Part shown: positions 15,359-24,715 of the stretch, piece by piece
Layout: each line of letters begins with the position of its first letter
How positions within the stretch are numbered: the first letter of the stretch is position 1
DNA from: Myxococcales bacterium
Lineage (GTDB): Bacteria; Myxococcota_A; Bradymonadia; UBA7976; UBA1532
Assembly: GCA_009692505.1 (NCBI GenBank)
Contig: SHZC01000024.1
Span: forward strand, 1 to 38,125
Reading direction: 5' to 3'
Length of the DNA: 38,125 nt
Made by a program: the position numbers and the translations under genes
Notes under the pieces: model-generated
What the model saw: only the letters and a program-made list of their open reading frames with translations
Told to the model about the DNA's origin: nothing
The model's database searches: none

Positions 15359-16297
15359 TCAGTTGAACAGGCTGCTGACGGAGTCGAGATCGTGAATCCG
15401 CTTGATCGCTTCGCCGAAGAGGTTGGCCGCGGACAGCACCTTGATTTTGGGGCAGGCTCGGCCGGCGGGCGACAGCGGAATGGTGTCGGAAACAATAAGT
15501 TGCTCGATATTGCTCTCGGAGATGCGGCGGATGGCCGGTCCCGAGAGGACGGCGTGCGTGGTGATCGCCATGATCCGGCGCGCCCCCTGCTGTGCGAGCA
15601 CCGTGGCGGCTTGGCACAGCGTGCCGGCCGTGTCGACCATGTCGTCGACGAGGATCGCGTCGCAGTCCTTCACGTCCCCGATGATGTGCATGACCTCGGC
15701 CACGTTCGGGGCGGCTCTCCGCTTGTCGACGATCGCGAGGTTGGCGTTGAGCCGCTTGGCATACGCGCGAGCCCGCTCGACGCCCCCGGCATCAGGGCTG
15801 ACGATCACCGGGTTCTCCAGGCCGAGCTGAACGGCGAAGTCCAACATGACCGGCGAGCAGTAGAGGTGGTCGACGGGGCCGTTGAAGAAGCCCTGGATCT
15901 GACCGGCGTGCAGCTCCATGGTGATGATGCGGTTCGCCCCGGCGGCGGTGATGAGATCAGTAACCAAGCGGGCGGAGATGGGCGCGCGCGGTGCTGCTTT
16001 GCGATCCTGCCGGGCATACCCAAAGTACGGGACGACCGCCGAGATGCTGCCCGCAGACGCCCGCTTGAAGGCGTCGAGCAGGATGAGCAGCTCCATGAGG
16101 TTGTCGTTGACCGGCGCGCACGTGCTCTGGAAAACGTAGACATCGGCGCCCCGCACCGACTCGTTGATCTCCACCCGGATCTCGCCGTCCGAGAATCGGC
16201 CAACCTTCGCGTCCCCGAGCTCAACGCCGAGGTATGCACAGATCTTCTGCGCAAGCTCGGGATTGGAATTGCCGGCGAAGATTTTATAGGGGCGCAC
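15359..16297 (-). CDS. prs: Ribose-phosphate pyrophosphokinase
   Basis: Makes PRPP from ribose-5-phosphate and ATP for nucleotide, histidine, tryptophan and NAD synthesis. FAGNSNPELAQKI, RFSDGEIRVEINESVRGADV, FGYARQDRKAAPRAPISA, MELHAGQIQGFF and the PRPP loop AILVDDMVDTAGT are all intact in 312 residues. The start is GTG 16297 with GGAG nine bases upstream. It lies 19 bases after tRNA-Gln, so the tRNA is probably cut from the same transcript. Confidence 0.98.
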   Translation of the reverse strand: MRPYKIFAGNSNPELAQKICAYLGVELGDAKVGRFSDGEIRVEINESVRGADVYVFQSTCAPVNDNLMELLILLDAFKRASAGSISAVVPYFGYARQDRKAAPRAPISARLVTDLITAAGANRIITMELHAGQIQGFFNGPVDHLYCSPVMLDFAVQLGLENPVIVSPDAGGVERARAYAKRLNANLAIVDKRRAAPNVAEVMHIIGDVKDCDAILVDDMVDTAGTLCQAATVLAQQGARRIMAITTHAVLSGPAIRRISESNIEQLIVSDTIPLSPAGRACPKIKVLSAANLFGEAIKRIHDLDSVSSLFN

Positions 16298-16316
16298 TGT
16301 GAGGTCTCCAAGGAAA

Positions 16317-16388
16317 CTGGGGCGGAAGGATTCGAACCTTCACTGCAAGGATTCAAAGTCCTGCGGCCTGCCATTAGCCCACGCCCCA
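16317..16388 (-). tRNA. trnQ: tRNA-Gln (anticodon TTG)
   Basis: Minus strand: acceptor TGGGGCG (16388-16382) pairs with CGCCCCA, with discriminator G. The D-arm loop has AATGGCA. The anticodon loop is CTTTGAA, giving TTG (reads CAA/CAG). The T-arm is GAAGG-TTCGAAT-CCTTC. The top pair of the anticodon stem (27-43) is a C-T mismatch; the other stems are sound. CCA is not encoded (GTTT follows). Confidence 0.93.
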
Positions 16389-16445
16389 TTAGAACGTCCG
16401 CAGGCTGAAGTCCGGAGGCGATGCCCCCAGCAAAAAGCGGCGGGA

Positions 16446-16474
16446 CGGGTAGCACGGTGGGCTTGAGATGTCAA
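16446..16474 (-). promoter_or_regulatory. Candidate promoter for tRNA-Gln-prs-rplY-pth
   Basis: A perfect minus-strand TTGACA (16469-16474) is followed after 17 bases by TACCCG (16446-16451), a poor -10 match with the leading TA. It lies 58 bases before the tRNA. Its position within the region ahead of GTG 16547 also argues that the divergent DUF2723 gene does not start as early as 16421. Confidence 0.4.
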
Positions 16475-16546
16475 TCGAAACGGCTGGGCGAAACGGCTCG
16501 GCGCGCGCGATGGCCAGCGGCGGCCCCGCGTGGTACGCCATCGCCT

Positions 16547-18625
16547 GTGACGCATCGTTGGTCGATTCCGCTCCTCTTGGCCCTCTCCGCCGCAGCTTTT
16601 ATATGGAGCGCGGCGCCGGCGTTGACGACGCTGGACGCCGGGGAGCTTGGCGCGGCGGCGTTCGAACAGGGCATCGCGCATCCCCCCGGCTTTCCGATCT
16701 TCACGCTCGTAAACGGGGGCCTCATGCGCGCCCTGCCCTTCGGCGATCTCGCGTTCCGGGGGGCCGTGGCCTCGGGTCTGGTCGCGGCGGTCTGTGTGGC
16801 GCTCCTCGCCCGGCTGGCGGAGCGTTCGGGCCGGACCGCGCCGTCCGCGGGCATCCTGACGCTGCTCGCCCTGACCTGCGCCGGCCCCTTCGCCCTCCAC
16901 GCCCGGACGATCGAGGTCTATACGGGGCTCGGCCTCTTCGTCGCGGTGCTGCTCTCGCTGAGAGGGCTGGCCGCGAGCGCGCCGGGGGACGGGCGGCCGT
17001 GGTTGGCGTTGTTCTTCCTCTCGGGCCTGGGCTTGGGGCACCACCCGCTCTGTCGTCTCCTCTCGGTCCTGATCTTGGCCGGTGCCTTCCTCAACTTCCG
17101 GCGCTCTCCTCTAACCTGGAACGTGTTCATACGCAGGGGGGGGGCCGCGCTGGCCTTCGTCGCGCTCGGGGCCTCGACGCTGCTCTACCTTCCGCTGCGG
17201 GCGATCACCTCCCCGGAGCGAAACTGGGGCGACCCTTCAACGCTCGCGGCGTTCATGGACCACTTCTCCGGCGCGCGCATCCGGGCCGCCTTCGCCGAGC
17301 GGATGTTCAGCTTTGATCCGCAGGCGTTCAGCGACCTCCTCGACACCCTCACGCCGGGTGCCTTCCCGCTGCTTGCCTTGGGCCTCGTCGGCCTCTCCGG
17401 GCTGTTCGGCACTCAAGACGCGACGGCGCGGGCCGCCCGCGGCTGGGCCAGATGGGTGCTGCTCATCGATGGGCTCTACGCGGTCTTCATCAACCCGATG
17501 GGCAATGCGGACGGTCAAAACCTCCTGCCGACCATGGTGGTCATGGGCTTTGGGGCGCTGGAAATCCTCGCGGTCTTCGAGGCCCGGTCACCGAAGGTCC
17601 TGGCTGGGCTCGCTGGCCTCGCGCTCTCCATCGTCTTCCTCGTACCGGGCGTCCGAGAAGGGCTCTTGCACCCTCAGAGTGCGGGTCGCGCCCTGCCCCA
17701 AGCGCTCGCTCGCCTGACTGACAAGATGCCACCACGCGGGGTGGTGTTTGTTTCGAGCGACCACCTCGCCTCGGGCGCGGCGTTCCTTCAGGTCGTCGAG
17801 GGTGGGCGGCCCGATATGGCCGTCGTCGTGCGGCAACACGTCTGGGATGAGTCCTCCATGCGGCCTATCGGACGCCGACGCCCAGAGGTGCTCGAGGGCT
17901 GGTCGGCGGGTCAGGGGCTCGGCTCACTGAAGATCCTCGATGGGTCCGAGTACGCCATCGGCTGGGAGTGGGCGCGAGGTGTGGACGAGTCCGAAGCGCC
18001 TGAGGGGCTCAACACGGACTGGCCGGTCTTGAACCGAAACGCCGGGCAGAGCGCGGTATCGCCGCCTTTCGCGGAGAGCCTGACTTCCCTCGATGAGGCC
18101 TTCGAGCGCGCCTCCACGTCGGGCGGGGGGGATGAAGCCTTGGCGGGCCTCTACGGCGGCTTCGCGCTGGACCTCGGCCTCTTCGAGCTCAGGCAGGGTC
18201 GGCGCGCGACGGCGAGCGACGCGTTCGTGGACGCCGTCCGTTTCGATCCGGACTCAAGCTCGCCCTGGAGCAACCTCGGGGTCATCGCGTCTTTGGAGGG
18301 ACGTTTCGCCGAGGCTCTGGCCCTGACCCGAACGGCCGCGCAGCTCGAGCCGCACCACCGAGTCCCCTTGGTCAACGTGACGCGATACGCGCTGACGCTG
18401 GGGCTCCGCGACGAAGCACAACACGCAGTTGACGAGCTGCTTGAGCGCGACGACCGCGACGCCGACGCCTTGGGCCTGCGGGGTGTCCTGCGGGCTCAGG
18501 CGGCAGAAATGCACAGCGCCGCAGAGGACTTCTCCGCGGCGCTTAAGATCGATCCGAATCAGCCCGAAGCTCGGGCCGGTTGGGACAAGCTCAGAGGCTA
18601 TCCTTCAAGGACGACGCCGCCTTGA
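16547..18625 (+). CDS. DUF2723 membrane protein (protein O-mannosyltransferase-like) with TPR tail
   Basis: The N-terminal half has about ten hydrophobic segments and the DUF2723 signature TTLDAGELGAAAFEQGIAHP, then PGFPIF and LPFGDLAFR. In other glycosyltransferases of this GT-C type the acidic residue in the first loop (here the Asp-Ala-Gly-Glu) is catalytic. It probably transfers a lipid-linked sugar outside the membrane; acceptor unknown. About residues 520-680 form helical repeats of TPR type (for example PWSNLGVIASLEGRFAEALA). The start is uncertain: GTG 16547 precedes the first membrane helix directly, whereas ATG 16421 would add 42 Arg/Pro-rich residues. The product is 692 residues. 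The last 35 bases overlap the convergent HU gene. Confidence 0.86.
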   Translation: MTHRWSIPLLLALSAAAFIWSAAPALTTLDAGELGAAAFEQGIAHPPGFPIFTLVNGGLMRALPFGDLAFRGAVASGLVAAVCVALLARLAERSGRTAPSAGILTLLALTCAGPFALHARTIEVYTGLGLFVAVLLSLRGLAASAPGDGRPWLALFFLSGLGLGHHPLCRLLSVLILAGAFLNFRRSPLTWNVFIRRGGAALAFVALGASTLLYLPLRAITSPERNWGDPSTLAAFMDHFSGARIRAAFAERMFSFDPQAFSDLLDTLTPGAFPLLALGLVGLSGLFGTQDATARAARGWARWVLLIDGLYAVFINPMGNADGQNLLPTMVVMGFGALEILAVFEARSPKVLAGLAGLALSIVFLVPGVREGLLHPQSAGRALPQALARLTDKMPPRGVVFVSSDHLASGAAFLQVVEGGRPDMAVVVRQHVWDESSMRPIGRRRPEVLEGWSAGQGLGSLKILDGSEYAIGWEWARGVDESEAPEGLNTDWPVLNRNAGQSAVSPPFAESLTSLDEAFERASTSGGGDEALAGLYGGFALDLGLFELRQGRRATASDAFVDAVRFDPDSSSPWSNLGVIASLEGRFAEALALTRTAAQLEPHHRVPLVNVTRYALTLGLRDEAQHAVDELLERDDRDADALGLRGVLRAQAAEMHSAAEDFSAALKIDPNQPEARAGWDKLRGYPSRTTPP

Positions 18626-18866
18626 AGCCAACGACCTTGGTCGCCGGGATATGGATCGTGTCCTTGGTGCGGGGGTTGCGGCCCTGGCGAGCAGCGCGGA
18701 CCTTGACGGTGAACGTGCCGAAGCCGGCCAGAGCCACCTTGCCGCCGGACGAGATGTTGGACGCCACGGTGCGGAACACCGCGTCGACCACGTCGGCCGT
18801 GACCTTCTTCGTCAAACCATCACCCGCTTGGGCGTGAACGGCCTCTACCAATTCCTGCTTGGTCAT
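18591..18866 (-). CDS. HU family DNA-binding protein (copy 1)
   Basis: 91-residue nucleoid protein that bends DNA. MTKQELVEAVHAQAGDGLTK starts the dimerising helices; GFGTFTVKVRAARQGRNPRT is the core and the DNA-gripping arm. The C-terminus (VGFKAASSLKDSL) is normal. GGAGAAGAG precedes the ATG. It is the second of two tandem HU genes, 67 bases downstream of copy 2. A small hairpin (GGGCG/CGCCC, 18910-18924) lies between them. Its stop codon lies inside the 3' end of the convergent DUF2723 gene. Confidence 0.96.
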   Translation of the reverse strand: MTKQELVEAVHAQAGDGLTKKVTADVVDAVFRTVASNISSGGKVALAGFGTFTVKVRAARQGRNPRTKDTIHIPATKVVGFKAASSLKDSL

Positions 18867-18933
18867 TTCTCTTCTCCGATGAACTGGGCGCGAGGCACCC
18901 GTTGGATGAGGGCGATGAGCGCCCGTGGTCGAA

Positions 18934-19209
18934 TCAGCTCAGGCTCTTCTTCATCTCGGGCGAGGGCTTGAACGAGACCGACTTGCTGGCCGGGATGTCG
19001 ATCTCGACGCCGGTGCGGGGGTTGCGGCCCTTGCGGGAGGCGCGAGTCTTGACGGAGAACGTGCCAAAACCCGGGTAGGCAAAGCGGCCTTCCTTGATGG
19101 CGCTGGAAACCGAGTTGAAGACGGCGTCGACGATCTCATCGACCTGCTTCTTCGTCAGCTCACCGCCCGATTTTTCCTGAACCTCAGAGATCAGTTCCTT
19201 CTTAGTCAT
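18934..19209 (-). CDS. HU family DNA-binding protein (copy 2)
   Basis: 91 residues with the complete HU fold: MTKKELISEVQEKSGGELTK, FNSVSSAIKEGRFAYPGFGT and arm RASRKGRNPRTGVEIDIPAS. It is about half identical to copy 1, so the pair is an old duplication or an HU-alpha/HU-beta-like heterodimer. ATG 19209 is supported by GGAGGGAAAGAAG before it; an upstream in-frame start (19248) would add 13 residues with no homology. A good sigma-70-like promoter lies upstream. Confidence 0.96.
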   Translation of the reverse strand: MTKKELISEVQEKSGGELTKKQVDEIVDAVFNSVSSAIKEGRFAYPGFGTFSVKTRASRKGRNPRTGVEIDIPASKSVSFKPSPEMKKSLS

Positions 19210-19275
19210 GACTTCTTTCCCTCCACATCGACGATCATGTAATGGCAAACCGGTAGGACCCGAGTTGCTGCGGAG

Positions 19276-19303
19276 ATTAGCCCCGCGATTTTTGGGGTGT
19301 CAA
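19276..19303 (-). promoter_or_regulatory. Candidate sigma-70 promoter and inverted repeat upstream of HU copy 2
   Basis: Minus strand TTGACA (19298-19303), a 16-base spacer, then GCTAAT (19276-19281, 4 of 6 to consensus), about 65 bases before the ATG. The -35 box is the centre of an inverted repeat GGGGT-TGAC-ACCCC (19294-19307), so a repressor or HU itself could block it. Confidence 0.5.
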
Positions 19304-20404
19304 CCCCAGAATGAGCAAAAAATTGGCGTAATCCCGAGATGGGCCGCCGCTTTGGGGTCTTACCCACGCCACGGTTGCCGACCCCCTGCAATGTATGAAC
19401 CTAGAAACCGGGACGAAACTTCTCGCAATTCTTAAAGGACGACACTTCATGCGCATCTTGGTCACGGGAGCCGCCGGCTTCATCGGCTCCAATCTATCGG
19501 ACCGCTTACTCGCCCAAGGGCACGCCGTGCTCGGCCTCGACAACTTCAACGACTTCTATGACCCGATCGTCAAAGAGCGCAACGCAAAAGACGCATTGGC
19601 CCACTCGAATTTTGAACTTGTGAGGGGTGACATCCTCGACGCCGCCCTCCTCGAGACGGTTTTCGCCCGATTTCGACCCGATCGGGTGGTGCATCTGGCG
19701 GCCTGGGCGGGGGTTCGACCCTCGATTGAGCGGCCCGGCCTTTACCAGAAGGTCAACGTGGAGGGGACGACCAACCTCCTGGAGCGGTGTCGGCTGGACG
19801 GCGTGCGCCACTTTGTCTTCGCGTCTTCCTCGTCGGTCTACGGGGACCGAGAGCAGGTGCCGTTTCGTGAGACGGACTCGGTCGATCAGCCCATCTCGCC
19901 TTATGCCGCCACGAAGCGGGCCGGCGAGCTGCTCTGTTATACGTGGCATCATCTGTTCGGGATGCACACACACTGCTTGCGTTTCTTCACGGTCTATGGG
20001 CCGCGACAACGGCCGGAGATGGCGATTCATCAGTTCGTTCGCCGGATTGAAGGGGGATTGCCCATCGAGATGTTTGGCGACGGAACGACCTCCAGAGATT
20101 ACACGTACATCGACGACATCGTGGATGGCGTGGTCGCCGCCATCGAGCGGGTGGACGGATACGGCATCTTCAACCTCGGCGAGTCGAAGACCATAGAGCT
20201 GCGTGATCTCATCGAGCTGATCGGAAGACACGTAGGCCGCAAACCCATCATCGAAGCGCGGCCCAGCCAGCCGGGTGATGTGACCCGAACCTTCGCCGAC
20301 GTGAGCCGTGCACGGCAGGCATACGGCTACGACCCGAAGGTGAACATCGACGAGGGCATTCGGCGCTTCGTTGACTGGTATCGGTCAAGTAAACTTGACC
20401 ATCT

Positions 20405-21760
<1,356 letters not shown>

Positions 21761-21840
21761 CTTCGAACTCTCCCGCGACCGCCATGGGTCTCGAATTCAG
21801 TGGGCGGTCCTTGTATGACAATCCTGAGTTTGGAGGAACC

Positions 21841-23058
21841 TTGTCCATCATCGTTCAGAAATACGGCGGTAGCTCCGTCTCGACCCCCGAGCGGCTGAAG
21901 GCCGTCGCCGCCCGCGTCGTGGAGACCAAACGGCGCGGTCACGGCGTCGTCGTGGTCGTCTCCGCCATGGGCAATACCACCAACGACCTTCTCTCCTTGG
22001 CGCGCTCGGTCAGCGAGAACCCCCAACGTCGTGAGCTCGACATGCTCATCACGACGGGCGAGCGCATCTCCATGGCGCTCCTCTCGATGGCCATCTTCGA
22101 CCTCGGCTTCGCGGCGGTCTCGTTCACCGGCTCGCAGAGCGGGATCATCACGACCGACCACCACACCAACGCCCGCATCATCCGCATCACGCCGTTCCGG
22201 ATCAGCGAGGCGCTCGCGCAGGACCGCATCGTCATCGTCGCCGGGTTTCAGGGGGTCAGCGAGCGGCAGGAGATCACCAGCTTGGGGCGTGGAGGCTCGG
22301 ATACGACAGCCGTCGCGCTCGCCGCCGCGCTCGGTGCCGAGTACGCCGAGATCTGCAGCGACGTCGACGGGGTCTACTCCGCCGATCCCAGGGTCGTGCC
22401 CGAAGCGCGCCGCCTCGACGAGCTGACCTACGAGGAGATGCAGGTGCTCGCCGACGGGGGCGCGAAGGTGCTCAACGCCGAGGCCGTCGAGTGGGCCCGT
22501 CGCCACCAGATTGAGATCCGCTGCGTCGCGACGGCCGGAGAGAAGAGCGTCGGCACGTCGGTGCGCGGAGGCAAGCCGACCCTGAACCCGAGGGTGGTCT
22601 CCATCACCGCCCATCCGGGGCTGATCGTGCTCGAAGCCGAGTCCCCCGGAGAGGCCCCGCCGATGGAGCTCGAGTCGACGCTCGCAGCGCACGGAGCAGC
22701 GGAGGCTGAGGTCTTCCGAACGCCCGGCTCGTTTTTCGCGATGGTCCCCAAGCAGAACGTGCATGGGCTGCCCGCGTTGCGTCAGGCGTTGCTCGCGCTC
22801 GGCGGTCTGCGCGTGCGCGAGGACCTCTCGCTCGTCACGGTCGCGGGCCGATCGCTCTCAGCATCTCCCGGCTTGGCCCATCAAGCGTTCCTCGCCTTGT
22901 CGGAGGCCGGCGTCGAGGTTCGAGGCCGCATCACGGATGCCTCCCGGGCCGCGTTCCTCGTCGATGAAGCCGTGGCTTCAGAGGCCGTCCGCGCCTTGCA
23001 TGGGACACTGCTCGGGGGTCCGCCCTCGCCGCTCACGGCGGCTCCGGTCGAAGTCTGA
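21841..23058 (+). CDS. lysC: Aspartate kinase
   Basis: First step of lysine, threonine and methionine synthesis. The kinase domain has [50 protein letters not shown] and [19 protein letters not shown]. Two ACT domains follow for feedback control. The start is TTG 21841, with GGAGGAACC directly before it, giving [12 protein letters not shown] and 405 residues. An in-frame ATG 19 codons upstream would add unrelated residues and miss the ribosome site. The second ACT region is somewhat divergent and the protein ends in a Pro-rich tail. Confidence 0.96.
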   Translation: MSIIVQKYGGSSVSTPERLKAVAARVVETKRRGHGVVVVVSAMGNTTNDLLSLARSVSENPQRRELDMLITTGERISMALLSMAIFDLGFAAVSFTGSQSGIITTDHHTNARIIRITPFRISEALAQDRIVIVAGFQGVSERQEITSLGRGGSDTTAVALAAALGAEYAEICSDVDGVYSADPRVVPEARRLDELTYEEMQVLADGGAKVLNAEAVEWARRHQIEIRCVATAGEKSVGTSVRGGKPTLNPRVVSITAHPGLIVLEAESPGEAPPMELESTLAAHGAAEAEVFRTPGSFFAMVPKQNVHGLPALRQALLALGGLRVREDLSLVTVAGRSLSASPGLAHQAFLALSEAGVEVRGRITDASRAAFLVDEAVASEAVRALHGTLLGGPPSPLTAAPVEV

Positions 23059-23096
23059 TTGAACTCCCCTAAGCCGAGAGGGCAGTATGCGCCGCA

Positions 23097-23912
23097 ATGT
23101 TGGCAGACTCCCTCGAAGTGGCACTCAGGCTCGCTCGCGAGGCCTCGAAAGAGGTCATGCGGGTTTACGAATCCAATGACTTTGGCGTCGTCATAAAGGC
23201 GGACGGATCGCCGATCACGGCCGCCGACAAGGAGGCCAATCGGATCATCGTGCGGGGCCTTCGCCGGTATTTCCCGAACGACGTCGTCCTCAGCGAGGAG
23301 AGTCACTTCGATCGCAAGACCCCCCTCGGGCGTCGCGTCTGGATGGTGGACCCTATCGACGGCACGCAGGACTTCGTGCAGCGAACCGGCGACTTCGCCG
23401 TCATGATTGGCCTGTGCATCAGTGGGCGGCCGTCCTTGGGCGTGGTCGCGGCCCCGGCGCTTGGCCGAACTTGGGCCGGTGGTCTGGGCCTGGGTGCCTT
23501 CGAGGAGACCGAGGGTGGCCGAATCCCGCTCTCGATCTGGGAGCCCGCGCCCGATGAGCCGATTCGCTTCGTGGTGAGCCGCACTCACCGGCCCCCAGGT
23601 CTCGACGCCGTCCTCGCGGCCGTAGGCCCTCATACGATCGTCTCGCGCGGGGGGGTCGGCGTGAAGGTCGGGCTCGTGATGTCCGGAGAGGCCGACGCCT
23701 ACCTTCACCCGTCTCCGGGCACCCACCTCTGGGACTGCTGCGCGCCGCAAGCCATCATCGCCGCGGCGGGGGGTCGACTGACCGACGCCTCTGGTCAAGA
23801 GATCGTCTACGAGCCGACCCAGACCGCGAACCCGCGCGGCGTACTGGCGGCTCCCCCCGAGCTCCATGCACGCCTCGCGGCCCTCGTCCCGGCGGGTCGG
23901 CCGATCCGGTGA
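23097..23912 (+). CDS. cysQ: CysQ-type 3'(2'),5'-bisphosphate nucleotidase / inositol monophosphatase family
   Basis: Mg-dependent phosphatase that likely hydrolyses PAP (from sulfate assimilation) or inositol phosphates. Metal ligands: SEES (66-69), DPIDGTQDF (85-93, the family's DPxDGT) and WDCCAPQAI (about 219). The 271-residue length fits CysQ. It heads an operon: its TGA overlaps the GTG of the DUF4159 gene. The Q in DGTQDF is usual for the CysQ subgroup, while IMPases have DGTxNF. The link to its membrane-protein neighbours is not understood. Confidence 0.9.
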   Translation: MLADSLEVALRLAREASKEVMRVYESNDFGVVIKADGSPITAADKEANRIIVRGLRRYFPNDVVLSEESHFDRKTPLGRRVWMVDPIDGTQDFVQRTGDFAVMIGLCISGRPSLGVVAAPALGRTWAGGLGLGAFEETEGGRIPLSIWEPAPDEPIRFVVSRTHRPPGLDAVLAAVGPHTIVSRGGVGVKVGLVMSGEADAYLHPSPGTHLWDCCAPQAIIAAAGGRLTDASGQEIVYEPTQTANPRGVLAAPPELHARLAALVPAGRPIR

Positions 23913-24715
23913 TCGCGCTTCGACCTCGTCGCGCGCCCAGCCTCGGGCGATGCGCTCTGCCCGGCCTGATCTTGCTCGCCACCCTCTGCCTTTCGAGCGG
24001 GGCGATGGCCCTCGGCAAGGATGATCAGATCGGCATCACGTTGCTCCGGTTGGGGCTGGGGTTCGATACGCGACCCGGTGCGGTTGAGCAGCTCCTTTGG
24101 GAGGCGAACAAGCGCACGAGCTTGCTCGTCCGGGAGCAGCCGCTCACCTTGGAGCTCGGCCACGCGGATCTCTTCCGCTCACCCCTCCTCGTCCTGCTTG
24201 GACAAGGCCCCTTCGAGCCCCTCTCCGAAGCTGAGGTCGCTCGACTGTCCCGCTATCTGCGAGCCGGTGGAGCGCTCTTCGTCGATGACGCCTCACCGCT
24301 CGGGGACGACGGCTTCGACGTGAGCCTGCGCCGCGAGCTTGCGCGCATCCTGCCCGGTCGCCCGCTCGTCCAACTGAGCAACGACCACACGCTCTATCGG
24401 AGCTTCTTCCTCCTCGAGCGCGCGTACGGGCGGATGGATCGTTCTCCCTTCACCGAGGGCATCGATCTCGACGATCGCACGGCGGTCATTTACAGCCGCA
24501 ACGACCTCTTCGGAGCCTTCGGTCGGGACCCACTCGGGGGCTGGCGTCTGCCGGTGGTGCCCGGGGGCGAGACGCAACGTGAGATGGCCTTCCGATTGGG
24601 CATCAACCTCGTGATGTACGCCACCTGCCTCTCGTACAAGCGGGATCAGGTGCACGTCACCGAGATCCTCCGCCGTCGGAAGTGGCGCGTCGACGGATCG
24701 GGTAGCGCGCGGTGA
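23909..24715 (+). CDS. DUF4159 domain protein, exported
   Basis: A 268-residue protein with a signal peptide (about 1-35, LILLATLCLSSGAMALG) and one DUF4159 domain. Marks are RLSRYLRAGGALFVDDAS, LARILPGRPLVQLSNDHTLY, then RSFF and NDLFGAFGRDP. This domain has a glutamine-amidotransferase-like fold and occurs with MoxR ATPases, DUF58 and von Willebrand A proteins in complexes of unknown job. The GTG start overlaps the cysQ stop (GTGA). Its own stop overlaps the next gene in the same way, so the three are translationally chained. No MoxR or DUF58 gene lies in this window. Confidence 0.9.
   Translation: MIALRPRRAPSLGRCALPGLILLATLCLSSGAMALGKDDQIGITLLRLGLGFDTRPGAVEQLLWEANKRTSLLVREQPLTLELGHADLFRSPLLVLLGQGPFEPLSEAEVARLSRYLRAGGALFVDDASPLGDDGFDVSLRRELARILPGRPLVQLSNDHTLYRSFFLLERAYGRMDRSPFTEGIDLDDRTAVIYSRNDLFGAFGRDPLGGWRLPVVPGGETQREMAFRLGINLVMYATCLSYKRDQVHVTEILRRRKWRVDGSGSAR

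Noticed and set aside
15023-16408. Plus-strand frame running through rplY, prs and tRNA-Gln
   Set aside because: It crosses two real minus-strand genes and a tRNA.
16421-16546. Earlier ATG start for the DUF2723 gene
   Set aside because: It would add Arg/Pro-rich residues before the first helix, its GGAGG is only two bases away, and the tRNA promoter lies within it.
19294-19307. GGGGT-TGAC-ACCCC as a terminator
   Set aside because: No T-run on either strand and it overlaps a good -35 box, so an operator is more likely.
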